A stretch of DNA of 13,513 nucleotides from Planctomycetaceae bacterium. Its GTDB lineage: Bacteria > Planctomycetota > Planctomycetia > Planctomycetales > Planctomycetaceae. Below the pieces are notes generated by a model, which was not told the DNA's origin, did no database searches, and was given only the letters and a program-made list of their open reading frames with translations. The stretch spans positions 1 to 13,513 of the forward strand of contig CANHVD010000087.1 of assembly GCA_947463775.1 (NCBI GenBank), given 5' to 3'. The stretch's first letter is position 1. Each line of letters starts with the position of its first letter. Positions 6,758-13,513 of this stretch are shown one piece after another. The position numbers were made by a program, and so were the translations under genes.

Positions 6758-7345
6758 ATGTCCCGTCCCACCGACACTGAGATTTTCGATGAGCCTGAGG
6801 ATGCTAATGATCCTCAGCTTACGGAACTTGTTGCGTATCTGGATGGCGAACTTAACGAAGAAGCAAGCAATCGCCTCGAACGACAACTTGCCGAGAATCC
6901 GCCTCTGCGAGGATATGCCGAGACTCTGGATCGCACATGGCAGTTGCTGGATACACTGGGCGAAGCGACAGCAAGTGGGGAGTTTACTCAGAAAACTCTC
7001 GCGTCACTCTCAGCCATTTCTCATGAAGAGTTTGCCGATCAGATGCCGTCATCTAAACGGGGCACTGATTGGGTTCGTAGAATCCCGGTGGCAAGGATCG
7101 TGCTGTGGACGTTGGCCGGCTTCCTTGGCAGTTCGGTCGGGCTTCTTCTCGGACGTTCCAGTCAGTCTCCGAAGGCAGACTCAGAAGACGTGCAGTTACT
7201 GCAACAATTGGATTTACTGCTGCAGTTCCCTCGCCTTCACGCGGCAAGAAGCGCTACGTTTCTTGAGCAGGTTACAGCGATCGATCATGACTCATCGGAG
7301 GCCAGCTCGGATGCGGTGCCCGAAAAAGGAGATCGCAAGCCATGA
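6758..7345 (+). CDS. Single-pass membrane protein, probable anti-sigma factor without zinc ligands
   Basis: 195 residues. The N-terminal part LVAYLDGELNEEASNRLERQ plus LAENPPLR (about 24-58) matches the pattern of zinc-binding anti-sigma (ZAS/zf-HC2) domains, whose usual block is YLDGEL...LAECPACR. Here both cysteines are replaced (Asn, Leu) and the preceding His is absent. One transmembrane segment lies at about 111-133 (VARIVLWTLAGFLGSSVGLLLG), followed by a roughly 60-residue C-terminal part, probably outside the membrane, with a leucine-rich helix (VQLLQQLDLLLQFPRL). By position after the ECF sigma gene it should hold the sigma factor at the membrane. I chose ATG 6758 over TTG 6725; the Shine-Dalgarno is weak either way. 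The stop overlaps the next start as ATGA, so translation of the two is probably coupled. Confidence 0.8.
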   Translation: MSRPTDTEIFDEPEDANDPQLTELVAYLDGELNEEASNRLERQLAENPPLRGYAETLDRTWQLLDTLGEATASGEFTQKTLASLSAISHEEFADQMPSSKRGTDWVRRIPVARIVLWTLAGFLGSSVGLLLGRSSQSPKADSEDVQLLQQLDLLLQFPRLHAARSATFLEQVTAIDHDSSEASSDAVPEKGDRKP

Positions 7346-8502
7346 GTCTCGTGCGAACAATTCAGGTCGTGTTACTTCCTACAACTTGCCTGCTCTTTGG
7401 TGCCTGCCTGTCGATCTTCATGTGGGGGCGAAGCAGCGATGAGCGAGCTTATCTGAGCAAGCAACTTCAGGAGTTCCAAAGCCTCGAAACGGAACAGAAA
7501 GATAACGTTCGAAAAAGCTACGCGCTGCTGAAGTCCATGCCTGCTCGAAAGCAGACAGAAATCGAACAGATTCATCAGCAGACGCGGGCAAATCCCGAAT
7601 TACTGCAAACGATGAATCGTTATTTTGAATGGTGGTCCTCGCTGTCACAGGCCGAATGGGACAGCTTTGAAGATCTGAGTGCCGAAGAGCGTCTGGCATT
7701 CGTGAAATCTCGCTGGAGAAAATCAACCGAAGCCACGCCTGAAGAGATTGTTGTTGAGTTTACCGGCCCCTCATCAGTGCGTATGCCGACGTTGCGATTG
7801 AGCTTTGCTGACTTCTGGTCGATCATCTCTGAAACTGTTCCCAACGAGGATCGCGATGACGCTCTGCGTAAAGAACTGGAGCAACTGAAGTCCGATAAAC
7901 ACCGCTCACTATTGTTGACACTCTCGATTTTTGAGCGATTCAGCGACCCGAACCAGCGACGCGAGCTTGAGCAACCAGGTGAGCTCATGAAAGCAGCTAT
8001 GCTCAGACATATTGATGACGAAGCGTGGCTGGCCAGGTTCCGGTCTATGGTTCACGATCTTGATCGAAAACCATTCGCCAGAGCCTGGATGTTTATGACG
8101 GCTTCGTCTGTGCTCGACAGGGCAACAATTGTTCTTGGCGATGATCTGCGAAAACAATTCCCTGTAACTTCCGAGCAGATTGTGGAGGCATTTGAATCAC
8201 TCCCCGACAAAACGGATGCAGACAAATCGTTTCAACGAGCATTGATGACAATGCCCTCGGATGAAGCGAGAAAGCGTCTGGAGCTGTTGGCCCAAACGAC
8301 TCGTAACCAGTCACCAGAACAGCAGTTGGTGAATCGATACAATAAATTCATTCGAGATCGACAACTCTTTCTGCGGAGGCAATTCGGCTTCGGAGGTCCT
8401 GGAATCGGACCACCACCTGTCTCCGGACAAGGTCCGGGACCAGATAGACCTCGCGAAGGAGACGGACTACTTCGTAGAGATCCAGGACGCCGTCCTGAAT
8501 AG
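7342..8502 (+). CDS. Membrane-anchored protein of unknown function in the sigma factor operon
   Basis: I do not recognise a named family. 386 residues with an N-terminal hydrophobic segment (about 9-28, VVLLPTTCLLFGACLSIFMW) that would anchor or export it. Then comes a long, mostly helical charged region. Two spaced blocks, LETEQKDNVRKSYALL...R and LSQAEWDSFEDLSAEERLAF...W, have the look of DUF3106-type helical repeats. A middle helical part has many Arg/Glu pairs and conserved-looking Trp residues. The last 40 residues are a disordered Gly/Pro/Arg tail (GFGGPGIGPPPVSGQGPGP). The start overlaps the stop of the anti-sigma-like gene (ATGA), implying translational coupling and related function, perhaps a sensor or co-regulator of the sigma factor on the periplasmic side. 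That role is inferred only from position. A strong hairpin begins one base after the stop. Confidence 0.75.
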   Translation: MSLVRTIQVVLLPTTCLLFGACLSIFMWGRSSDERAYLSKQLQEFQSLETEQKDNVRKSYALLKSMPARKQTEIEQIHQQTRANPELLQTMNRYFEWWSSLSQAEWDSFEDLSAEERLAFVKSRWRKSTEATPEEIVVEFTGPSSVRMPTLRLSFADFWSIISETVPNEDRDDALRKELEQLKSDKHRSLLLTLSIFERFSDPNQRRELEQPGELMKAAMLRHIDDEAWLARFRSMVHDLDRKPFARAWMFMTASSVLDRATIVLGDDLRKQFPVTSEQIVEAFESLPDKTDADKSFQRALMTMPSDEARKRLELLAQTTRNQSPEQQLVNRYNKFIRDRQLFLRRQFGFGGPGIGPPPVSGQGPGPDRPREGDGLLRRDPGRRPE

Positions 8503-8503
8503 T

Positions 8504-8542
8504 AGACAGCAACATCTCTCAGAATCCCCTGGATGGCTGTCT
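8504..8542 (+). terminator. Strong hairpin after the sigma operon
   Basis: AGACAGC (8504-8510), CATC (8513-8516) and CAG (8520-8522) pair with CTG (8529-8531), GATG (8532-8535) and GCTGTCT (8536-8542). This is 14 pairs, with bulges on one side only and a six-base loop. It begins one base after the stop codon TAG (8500-8502). No T-run follows. It is a probable operon 3' end, with a Rho-dependent or RNA-protecting role. Confidence 0.5.
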
Positions 8543-8720
8543 GTTCACGCACCGCGAACTATTACCTCGAGTGTCAGACTTTGACAAAAGTCCTAAAGCG
8601 AATCGCTGGACTTGTCCCCGTTCATTTCCCATTCTGATCACTCCCCTGGGCTGCTCAAATGCAGACTCAGTCGTGCAGGCTCGGGCATCAGAATTCTTTT
8701 TCGATCAGGAGATGGAAGCG

Positions 8721-10202
8721 ATGGGCATCGCAGGCTGGCTCGTCATTGCCTTCTATGCAGGTCTGATGATCGGAGTGGGCGTCTGGTATTCGCGCAAGAA
8801 CCAAACTGCGGATGACTATCTGCTCGGCGGGCGTCGCATGTCGCCAATTGCGGTCGGGCTCTCCCTCTTTGCAACACTTGTCAGTACGCTTTCGTATCTG
8901 GGTGGCCCGGGAGAAATGATTGCTCACGGACCGATGATGATGACTCAGAGTGCCGCGCATCCGCTGGTCTTTTTGATCGTCGGCTTTGGCTTAATTCCGC
9001 TGCTGATGCGACAACCCGTTACCAGTGCCTACGAGATTCTGGAAGCAAAACTGGGGACGAGTATCCGACTGGCAGGTGCTTCAGTTTTTCTCTTATTGCG
9101 GCTGGGATGGATGTCGACCATCCTGTTCGCAACTAGTCAGAATGTTCTGGTGCCGCTGCTGGGGCTGGATGTCTCATGGACCCCATGGCTTTGTATCTTG
9201 CTGGGAATTCTGACAGCGATCTATTCCTCCACCGGCGGCATGCGCGCCGTCGTCATGACCGACGCCATTCAGTCCATCACCATGCTGGCCGGGGCAATCG
9301 TGACCCTGGCGGTCATTACTGTTCGCATGGGAGGTGTCAGCGCGTGGTGGCCAAAGTCCTGGCCTCAACACTGGCAGACGCCCAACTGGGGTTTTGATCC
9401 TGATGCCCGAGTGTCATTCGGAATGCTATTCGTCTCGACAACTCTCTGGTATGTCTGCACAAATGGTTCAGACCAGATGTCGATACAGCGTTTCCTGGCG
9501 ACTCGTGATGCCAAAGCCGCACGACGCACACTGGCCGTTTCTCAAATCACTGATGTTTCGGTTTCAGTACTGTTGTCGATCACCGGGCTGGCGATTCTTG
9601 GCTTCTATCAGGCACATCCGCCACAGCTTGAAGCCAATGTCACAATTGTTGATATCGGAGACCAGCTGTTTCCGAAGTTCATTATGTCAGAAATGCCCGA
9701 CCTTCTGGCTGGATTAGTCCTCGCGGCAATTCTCTCTGCAGCACTGTCCAGCCTCTCCTCGGGTGTTAACTCCGCCTGTGCAGTGGTTGAAAAAGACTTT
9801 CTTTCAAGACATAAGGCAGGGACCACGCCTGAGACGACATCGTTGCGACGTCTGGTCCTGCTGACATGGGTCATTGCGGCAGTGTCTGTAGGTCTCAGCC
9901 TTGTCAACACGTTCATAGAAGGAAACATCATTGAACGATGTTACAAAGTCGTCAATCTGCTGACGGCTCCTCTGTTCGTGCTGTTCTTTTTGGCTCTGTT
10001 TGTTCGCTGGTCAAATGGATTCGGAGCCTGGTGCGGCCTCATTTCCAGCACTCTGGCTGCGATCGCGATTGCCTACGCAAAAGACCTTGGGCTTCCTCTG
10101 GGAATCAGTTTCGTCTGGATGACGCCCTGTTCATTGGTGACCGGTATACTCATCGGTGCAATCGCCAGTGCCGCATGGCCACAGAAAAGAGCGACGGCCT
10201 GA
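8721..10202 (+). CDS. Sodium:solute symporter family transporter
   Basis: A polytopic inner-membrane protein of 493 residues in the SSS (solute:sodium symporter, TC 2.A.21) family, with about 13 predicted membrane segments. Family features: the N-terminal DDYLLGGRRMSPIAVGLSLFATLVS; GGMRAVVMTDAIQSITMLAG, the SSS signature region; and ALSSLSSGVNSACAVVEKDF, the helix whose serines take part in sodium binding. The longest frame starts at GTG 8571, but its first 50 residues are not membrane-like and do not fit the family. AGGAG at 8707-8711 lies nine bases before ATG 8721, which gives the normal MGIAGWLVIAFYAG start; ATG 8712 is too close to that SD. The substrate cannot be told from sequence; relatives move sugars, organic acids, amino acids or vitamins. 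It lies 63 bases before the next gene and may be co-transcribed with it. Confidence 0.9.
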   Translation: MGIAGWLVIAFYAGLMIGVGVWYSRKNQTADDYLLGGRRMSPIAVGLSLFATLVSTLSYLGGPGEMIAHGPMMMTQSAAHPLVFLIVGFGLIPLLMRQPVTSAYEILEAKLGTSIRLAGASVFLLLRLGWMSTILFATSQNVLVPLLGLDVSWTPWLCILLGILTAIYSSTGGMRAVVMTDAIQSITMLAGAIVTLAVITVRMGGVSAWWPKSWPQHWQTPNWGFDPDARVSFGMLFVSTTLWYVCTNGSDQMSIQRFLATRDAKAARRTLAVSQITDVSVSVLLSITGLAILGFYQAHPPQLEANVTIVDIGDQLFPKFIMSEMPDLLAGLVLAAILSAALSSLSSGVNSACAVVEKDFLSRHKAGTTPETTSLRRLVLLTWVIAAVSVGLSLVNTFIEGNIIERCYKVVNLLTAPLFVLFFLALFVRWSNGFGAWCGLISSTLAAIAIAYAKDLGLPLGISFVWMTPCSLVTGILIGAIASAAWPQKRATA

Positions 10203-10265
10203 GAGTATCAAACACACAGTGTTGCACAGCTATTCACAAAGACCTTCGATCAGCCGGCCACGAAC

Positions 10266-11222
10266 ATGCTTCAAACTTCACGGATATTGTTGTTGGCCAT
10301 CATTTCCTGTTGCGACATCGCCACAGCCTCAGCCTCGGACGGCCAAACTCGCCCCGCAGCCGATGAACACGAGCTGCGAAAGTGGCTTGAGAACATGGTT
10401 TGGCATCACCGCTATTCGATCGAGGAAGTCAGCGAGGTCACCGGACTCGATGATGCTCAGGTCGTCGCAAAGTTGAAAGAGTTCAACATTTCAGACGCGA
10501 CGAAGCCTTCGCGATCAGACAAACAACTTTTGATGCTGCCGTACCCGGGTGGAAGACACCCTCGAATCGGGTTTCTTGACGGTGCTATTGAGCCGCAGCG
10601 TGAAACCAAGTTGAGTGTGTTCTGCCCTTGGGACGAGCAAAGCTATGTCGTCATGGATGTTCCGGAGGCGATCTGGTCCAATCTTGGGCTCACCTATCTG
10701 GCCCATACACACGTGAAGACAATCTGGGATCTGCAGGGCGTCCAGCTTAAGCCGCAGGAATGGGCGTTGGCCAACGATGGCAGCTATCATCTTCATCGCC
10801 GGCTTCCAAACGGCATCGAATTCGGCACCACGGCAGCAGCGTTTTCAGACCACATCGAAATGACGATGTGGTTGAAGAATGGAACGGATGCAAAACTCAG
10901 CGATCTGCGAGTTCAGAACTGTGTGATGCTGAAAGGGGCGAAAGGGTTCGAACAACAAACGAATGACAACAAGCTGTTTCTCTCAGGGTATGCCATTGCA
11001 TCGTCTCCCGATAAAACCCGCTGGATCATCAGTGGCTGGGAACCGATTCACCGAGCGTGGGCGAATCCCCCCTGTCCATGTCTACACGCCGATCCCAGGT
11101 TCCCCGATTGCAACCCAGGAGAAACGCAGACACTTCGCGGCCGGCAGTCCTTTTACGAAGGCAGCAACATCGAACAGGAAATCAAACGGATCGAAGCAAC
11201 AGGCTGGCGACAGTCGCAGTAA
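10266..11222 (+). CDS. Exported or lipid-anchored protein of unknown function with HTH-like N-terminal segment
   Basis: 318 residues, resembling a family I have met in planctomycetes and related bacteria but which has no assigned function. The N-terminus MLQTSRILLLAIISCCD is a short signal. IISC (12-15) fits a lipobox, or cleavage could occur after ATA near residue 21. Residues about 36-75 (LRKWLENMVWHHRYSIEEVSE..., GLDDAQVVAKLKEF) look like a helix-turn-helix. The main body has LMLPYPGGRHPRIGFLDGA, WSNLGLTYLAHTH, HRRLPNGIEFGT, LRVQNCVMLKGAKGF, ANPPCPCLHADPRFPDC and SFYEGSNIEQEI. The several Cys, His and Asp residues near the C-terminus might bind metal. The upstream symporter and this gene may work together on one solute; that is inference from spacing. 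It converges with the minus-strand gene 75 bases on. Confidence 0.75.
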   Translation: MLQTSRILLLAIISCCDIATASASDGQTRPAADEHELRKWLENMVWHHRYSIEEVSEVTGLDDAQVVAKLKEFNISDATKPSRSDKQLLMLPYPGGRHPRIGFLDGAIEPQRETKLSVFCPWDEQSYVVMDVPEAIWSNLGLTYLAHTHVKTIWDLQGVQLKPQEWALANDGSYHLHRRLPNGIEFGTTAAAFSDHIEMTMWLKNGTDAKLSDLRVQNCVMLKGAKGFEQQTNDNKLFLSGYAIASSPDKTRWIISGWEPIHRAWANPPCPCLHADPRFPDCNPGETQTLRGRQSFYEGSNIEQEIKRIEATGWRQSQ

Positions 11223-11239
11223 GTCACGATTACATTCGC

Positions 11240-11256
11240 CCCGAGACGACATCGGG
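11240..11256. terminator. Hairpin between convergent genes (possible bidirectional terminator)
   Basis: CCCGA (11240-11244) pairs with TCGGG (11252-11256) around a seven-base loop, in the 75-base gap between two convergent genes (stops at 11222 and 11298). The stem is short and no T-run follows on either strand, so support is mostly positional. Confidence 0.3.
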
Positions 11257-11297
11257 AGTGTGAGTTCCGTGTTGTCAGCGCCACCTGTCTTTCCGAC

Positions 11298-12401
11298 TTA
11301 GCGATCGGCCTTTTCGGGCGAAATCGGAGCTTCCTCGATCAGTTCTTCAGTTGAGCGCCCGACGCAGGTAAGAATCGTGTTCTGCCCAAGCGCTCCGAAG
11401 ATGGATGTATCATAAATGTTTTCGCGCCAGAGCATCAAACCTCGGTTGGTATCAATGCGAATCGTTCCGCGAGGCGTTGCCTGAATCAGTTGGCCCTTAA
11501 CAATCGGACTGCGCACTCGGGACTGAATGGAGCATTGAAATGAGATCGTGGCAATTCCGTCTTCAACAGAATCGAGTCGAAATGTGCGAAGGATTGGCAC
11601 CTCGACATTAACATCCTCCTGAAGTCGGGCGTTGACCGTAATCTGCTCTTTCCATGTATCCCCGACTCGTATTTCATGCTCGGGAAGAGCTGCCAGAAAC
11701 GAACCGGGATCTGTTTGTTCCTTCTGTACAGCCGTGTTGCTAGAAGCAAGTTGTATTGGATTCGCCGTGGCTTCACTTTCGACCAGTGGATCAGAAGCTG
11801 GTGACGATGGAGCGTTTTCCCCGGAAGCACGTTCGACCTTCGCCGGCGTCTTGTCCGACTGTTTCGATAACCCTCGAGAAGTCAAAAGATACCGCGGAGC
11901 GTTTCCTTTCAACTGATGCGCCACCTGCTGATAGACCAGCGGCACTTCTCCGGGTTTCATTGAGGAGTCAAACTCAACAGCCGGATTATCATCACTCTGC
12001 TTCTGCATCCAGACATTCTCAAACTGCATGGTGAATGCAGCAGAATTATCTTCATTCACGGACGTCACAGTGAACAGTCGCCGCTGCCGCAATGCCGAGC
12101 GATCGATCGACTGACCTCGTTCGCCAAGATTGGCATCAAGAGCCATCTTCTGCTCCATCTGATAGCGGAGCTTCTGCCCTGGCTGGAACTGATACCTCAG
12201 CGTCCATGCAGCAGGCGCGTCTGCAGAAACCTGATCTCCTGCGGCTGCGGCTGCCGGAGTGCCGGGCACAGCCACTGACGCTTCCTCAGTCGCGGGCACT
12301 GAAACGGAGGTTTCTTCAAAAGCAACCAGCCGCGTGCCAATAATGGCCCATGCGAAGGCACCAACGAGAGAAGAGCCGAAAGTTCTTGACGGAGCGATCA
12401 T
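11298..12401 (-). CDS. Secreted protein of unknown function, DUF6263-like
   Basis: 367 residues on the minus strand. The start ATG (12399-12401) has GAGGA about six bases upstream. A signal peptide is visible, with hydrophobic residues about 11-22 and likely cleavage after LVA at 25-27. A low-complexity Ala/Val/Glu linker follows to about residue 63. The folded part begins WTLRYQFQPGQKLRYQMEQK and continues with beta-rich strands (RRLFTVTSVNEDNSAAFTMQ). A Ser/Pro/Ala-rich insert covers about 185-230. The last third has LPEHEIRVGDTWKEQITV and GTIRIDTNRGLMLWREN. The WxL-start, GDTW motif and beta-rich repeat style recall DUF6263-like secreted proteins; I am not certain. It shares this style with the protein at 2481-3587. 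No enzyme motif is visible. It probably works outside the cytoplasmic membrane. Confidence 0.75.
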   Translation of the reverse strand: MIAPSRTFGSSLVGAFAWAIIGTRLVAFEETSVSVPATEEASVAVPGTPAAAAAGDQVSADAPAAWTLRYQFQPGQKLRYQMEQKMALDANLGERGQSIDRSALRQRRLFTVTSVNEDNSAAFTMQFENVWMQKQSDDNPAVEFDSSMKPGEVPLVYQQVAHQLKGNAPRYLLTSRGLSKQSDKTPAKVERASGENAPSSPASDPLVESEATANPIQLASSNTAVQKEQTDPGSFLAALPEHEIRVGDTWKEQITVNARLQEDVNVEVPILRTFRLDSVEDGIATISFQCSIQSRVRSPIVKGQLIQATPRGTIRIDTNRGLMLWRENIYDTSIFGALGQNTILTCVGRSTEELIEEAPISPEKADR

Positions 12402-12549
12402 CCTTGATCCTCAACCAGCAGAGTCAGTGGGAATATGTCATCGGAGAGTAAACTACCACATCCGGAACTTTAGCCGCGAGTCCTGTTTTTGGTCAAAATA
12501 CTCGATCTCATCCGGGCGCGTGCGTCTGCGGTCGATCATTTCTCTCGCT

Positions 12550-12588
12550 CATATCATTAACCGGCAGATTCTGCTGATTAATGATGTG
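12550..12588. promoter_or_regulatory. Long near-perfect palindrome between two minus-strand genes
   Basis: The arms 12550-12567 and 12571-12588 surround loop ATT. The core is ATCATTAA (12553-12560) with TTAATGAT (12578-12585), and GCAG (12564-12567) with CTGC (12571-12574). The middle and outer positions pair except one C-A; two are G-U pairs if the plus strand is RNA. It lies 113 bases past the stop of the transglutaminase-like gene and 149 before the start of the secreted-protein gene. It may be a Rho-type 3' hairpin of the former or an operator for the latter. The rest of the 299-base gap 12402-12700 shows nothing recognisable. Confidence 0.45.
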
Positions 12589-12700
12589 CTGTTTTGCTCT
12601 GAGCCTGCGACCGTTCACACAAACAAACGCCTGACCGCATACTGCTTCTCAGCCAATATCGAGTAGAGCAGAAGCCAATGGCCGAGTGTTCTGCGGAACA

Positions 12701-13513
12701 TTATTCATCAGACTCTTCATCAGACTCTTCATCAGACTCTTCATCAGACTCTTCATCAGACTCTTCATCAGACTCTTCATCAGACTCTTCATCAGACTCT
12801 TCAGACATCTCTGCATCCTCAGACATCTCTGCGTCCTCAATCTCTGCTGACTCTTCCTCTGCGGCACCGCTCTGGTCAAGGCCATTGCTGACAAACGTAT
12901 CTCTACCTCGAAACGCGATCGGCAGAATACCGCGATCTCGAGCCGCATCGATATCGATCAGCCTGTATTCCGGTTCAGTCGTCGATGCCAATTTCTCTTG
13001 ATGTTCTGCGAGACTGGTCGTCCCTGCGACTACGGCACTTGAGAAGCTGGGCCACGACTCATCAAAACGATTTTCTTCATCAACGGACCCTTCCAGCAAC
13101 TCCATCGTGGAGTACTCTTCACCCTCTTCGAAGGCCGTCCCTAGCATCGTCGTTTCGACGGCCAGCATTCTCTCTTTCTGTTCATCAACATAGAACCCGA
13201 CATAACAGTGCCCTGGAACAAGCACGAGGAATGGTTCGATTCCAATTTTTCTGAGGGCCGAGGCAATCAGAACAGACCCATCCACGCAGTTCGCCTGAGA
13301 ATTATTCAGGCTCTCTTCAATCAATCGGACATGCTGGCAGGCAACCGAATGTGCCTTGACAGAAGTAGCAGTAATACTGCTGTAGCGAACATCCCGTGTG
13401 ACCAGCGCGTCCCAGATCGAATAGACCTGGCGAATGACTTCCGCCTCACCCTGCTGATAACCACTAAAGCTCTCAACCACTCCGATATCGAGCGCCTCAC
13501 GCAACAGCTTGTC
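12701..13513 (-). CDS. Transglutaminase-like protein with acidic ESDE-repeat tail (5' end outside window)
   Basis: The frame is open to the window edge (codons for D, K, L, L precede REALDIGVVES), so the N-terminus is missing and about 270 residues are seen. Features of the transglutaminase-like superfamily: QANCVDGSVLIASALRKIG with Cys (codon 13286-13288), PGHCYVGFY with His (13208-13210), and AVETTM with an acidic residue (13154-13156), in the order and spacing of a Cys-His-Glu/Asp triad. A similar domain occurs in other planctomycete proteins I recall. It could hydrolyse peptide bonds or act non-catalytically. The last 60 or so residues are acidic: EDAEMS twice, then eight ESDE units just before the TAA. 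No signal peptide can be judged because the start is absent. The secreted-protein gene lies downstream on the same strand. Confidence 0.8.
   Translation of the reverse strand, partial: DKLLREALDIGVVESFSGYQQGEAEVIRQVYSIWDALVTRDVRYSSITATSVKAHSVACQHVRLIEESLNNSQANCVDGSVLIASALRKIGIEPFLVLVPGHCYVGFYVDEQKERMLAVETTMLGTAFEEGEEYSTMELLEGSVDEENRFDESWPSFSSAVVAGTTSLAEHQEKLASTTEPEYRLIDIDAARDRGILPIAFRGRDTFVSNGLDQSGAAEEESAEIEDAEMSEDAEMSEESDEESDEESDEESDEESDEESDEESDEESDE
12704..12799. repeat. Eight perfect 12-bp tandem repeats encoding ESDE
   Basis: The unit TTCATCAGACTC (plus strand) occurs eight times without a mismatch from 12704 to 12799, in frame with the minus-strand protein, giving Glu-Ser-Asp-Glu each time. 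It ends right at the stop codon (12701-12703). Beside it, at 12801-12836, an 18-base unit occurs twice with one difference, coding EDAEMS. Perfect identity suggests recent expansion by slippage. Confidence 0.97.

Noticed and set aside
8571..8720. Longer symporter from GTG 8571
   Set aside because: The extra 50 residues do not resemble the family start, and AGGAG sits nine bases before ATG 8721.
12704..12799. CRISPR-like array
   Set aside because: The 12-bp units are directly tandem with no spacers and are coding.
12678..13001. Plus-strand frame with Ser-Asp-Ser-Ser repeats
   Set aside because: It is the antisense reading of the ESDE tandem repeat; the minus-strand frame has the transglutaminase-like motifs.
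1..13513. tRNA, rRNA, transposase, phage or defence genes
   Set aside because: None were recognised on either strand; all large frames are explained by the listed genes.

Overview
The window looks like chromosomal DNA from a planctomycete (phylum Planctomycetota, probably order Planctomycetales). The main reason is the pairing of a DUF1549/DUF1553-type protein (only its C-terminal part is present) with a downstream DUF1501 protein, a hallmark of that phylum. Other signs are several secreted or membrane proteins of planctomycete-type families with no assigned function, wide intergenic gaps and moderate GC. Nothing points to a phage, plasmid or insertion sequence.

Layout. (1) Bases 1-2310, plus strand: the end of a DUF1553 protein, an imperfect inverted-repeat element, then a DUF1501 protein with a twin-arginine signal. 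(2) 2481-3587: a secreted protein of unknown function. (3) 3588-5645: a probable queF-argH operon (preQ0 reductase of queuosine synthesis; argininosuccinate lyase of arginine synthesis). Its leader holds an unusual set of nested perfect inverted repeats. (4) 6007-8502: an ECF sigma factor, a single-pass membrane protein with a degenerate zinc-free anti-sigma-like domain, and a membrane-anchored protein of unknown function coupled to it by an ATGA overlap. Together these look like a signal-transduction cassette, and a strong hairpin begins one base after its last stop codon. (5) 8721-11222: a sodium:solute symporter and an exported or lipid-anchored protein with a helix-turn-helix-like N-terminal segment. 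(6) 11298-13513, minus strand: a secreted protein of unknown function, and the C-terminal part of a transglutaminase-like protein ending in eight perfect ESDE repeats. This strand converges on the plus-strand genes at about 11223-11297.

Most genes are ordinary for this phylum. The items most worth a second look are the queF leader (3701-3851), a possible multi-stem RNA regulator with a possible terminator; the sigma/anti-sigma/unknown trio; the HTH-like segment in an exported protein; and the ESDE tail. Several starts were moved from the longest possible reading frame to internal codons with better Shine-Dalgarno sequences. All structures were found by eye as complementary arms; no folding energies or database searches were run.
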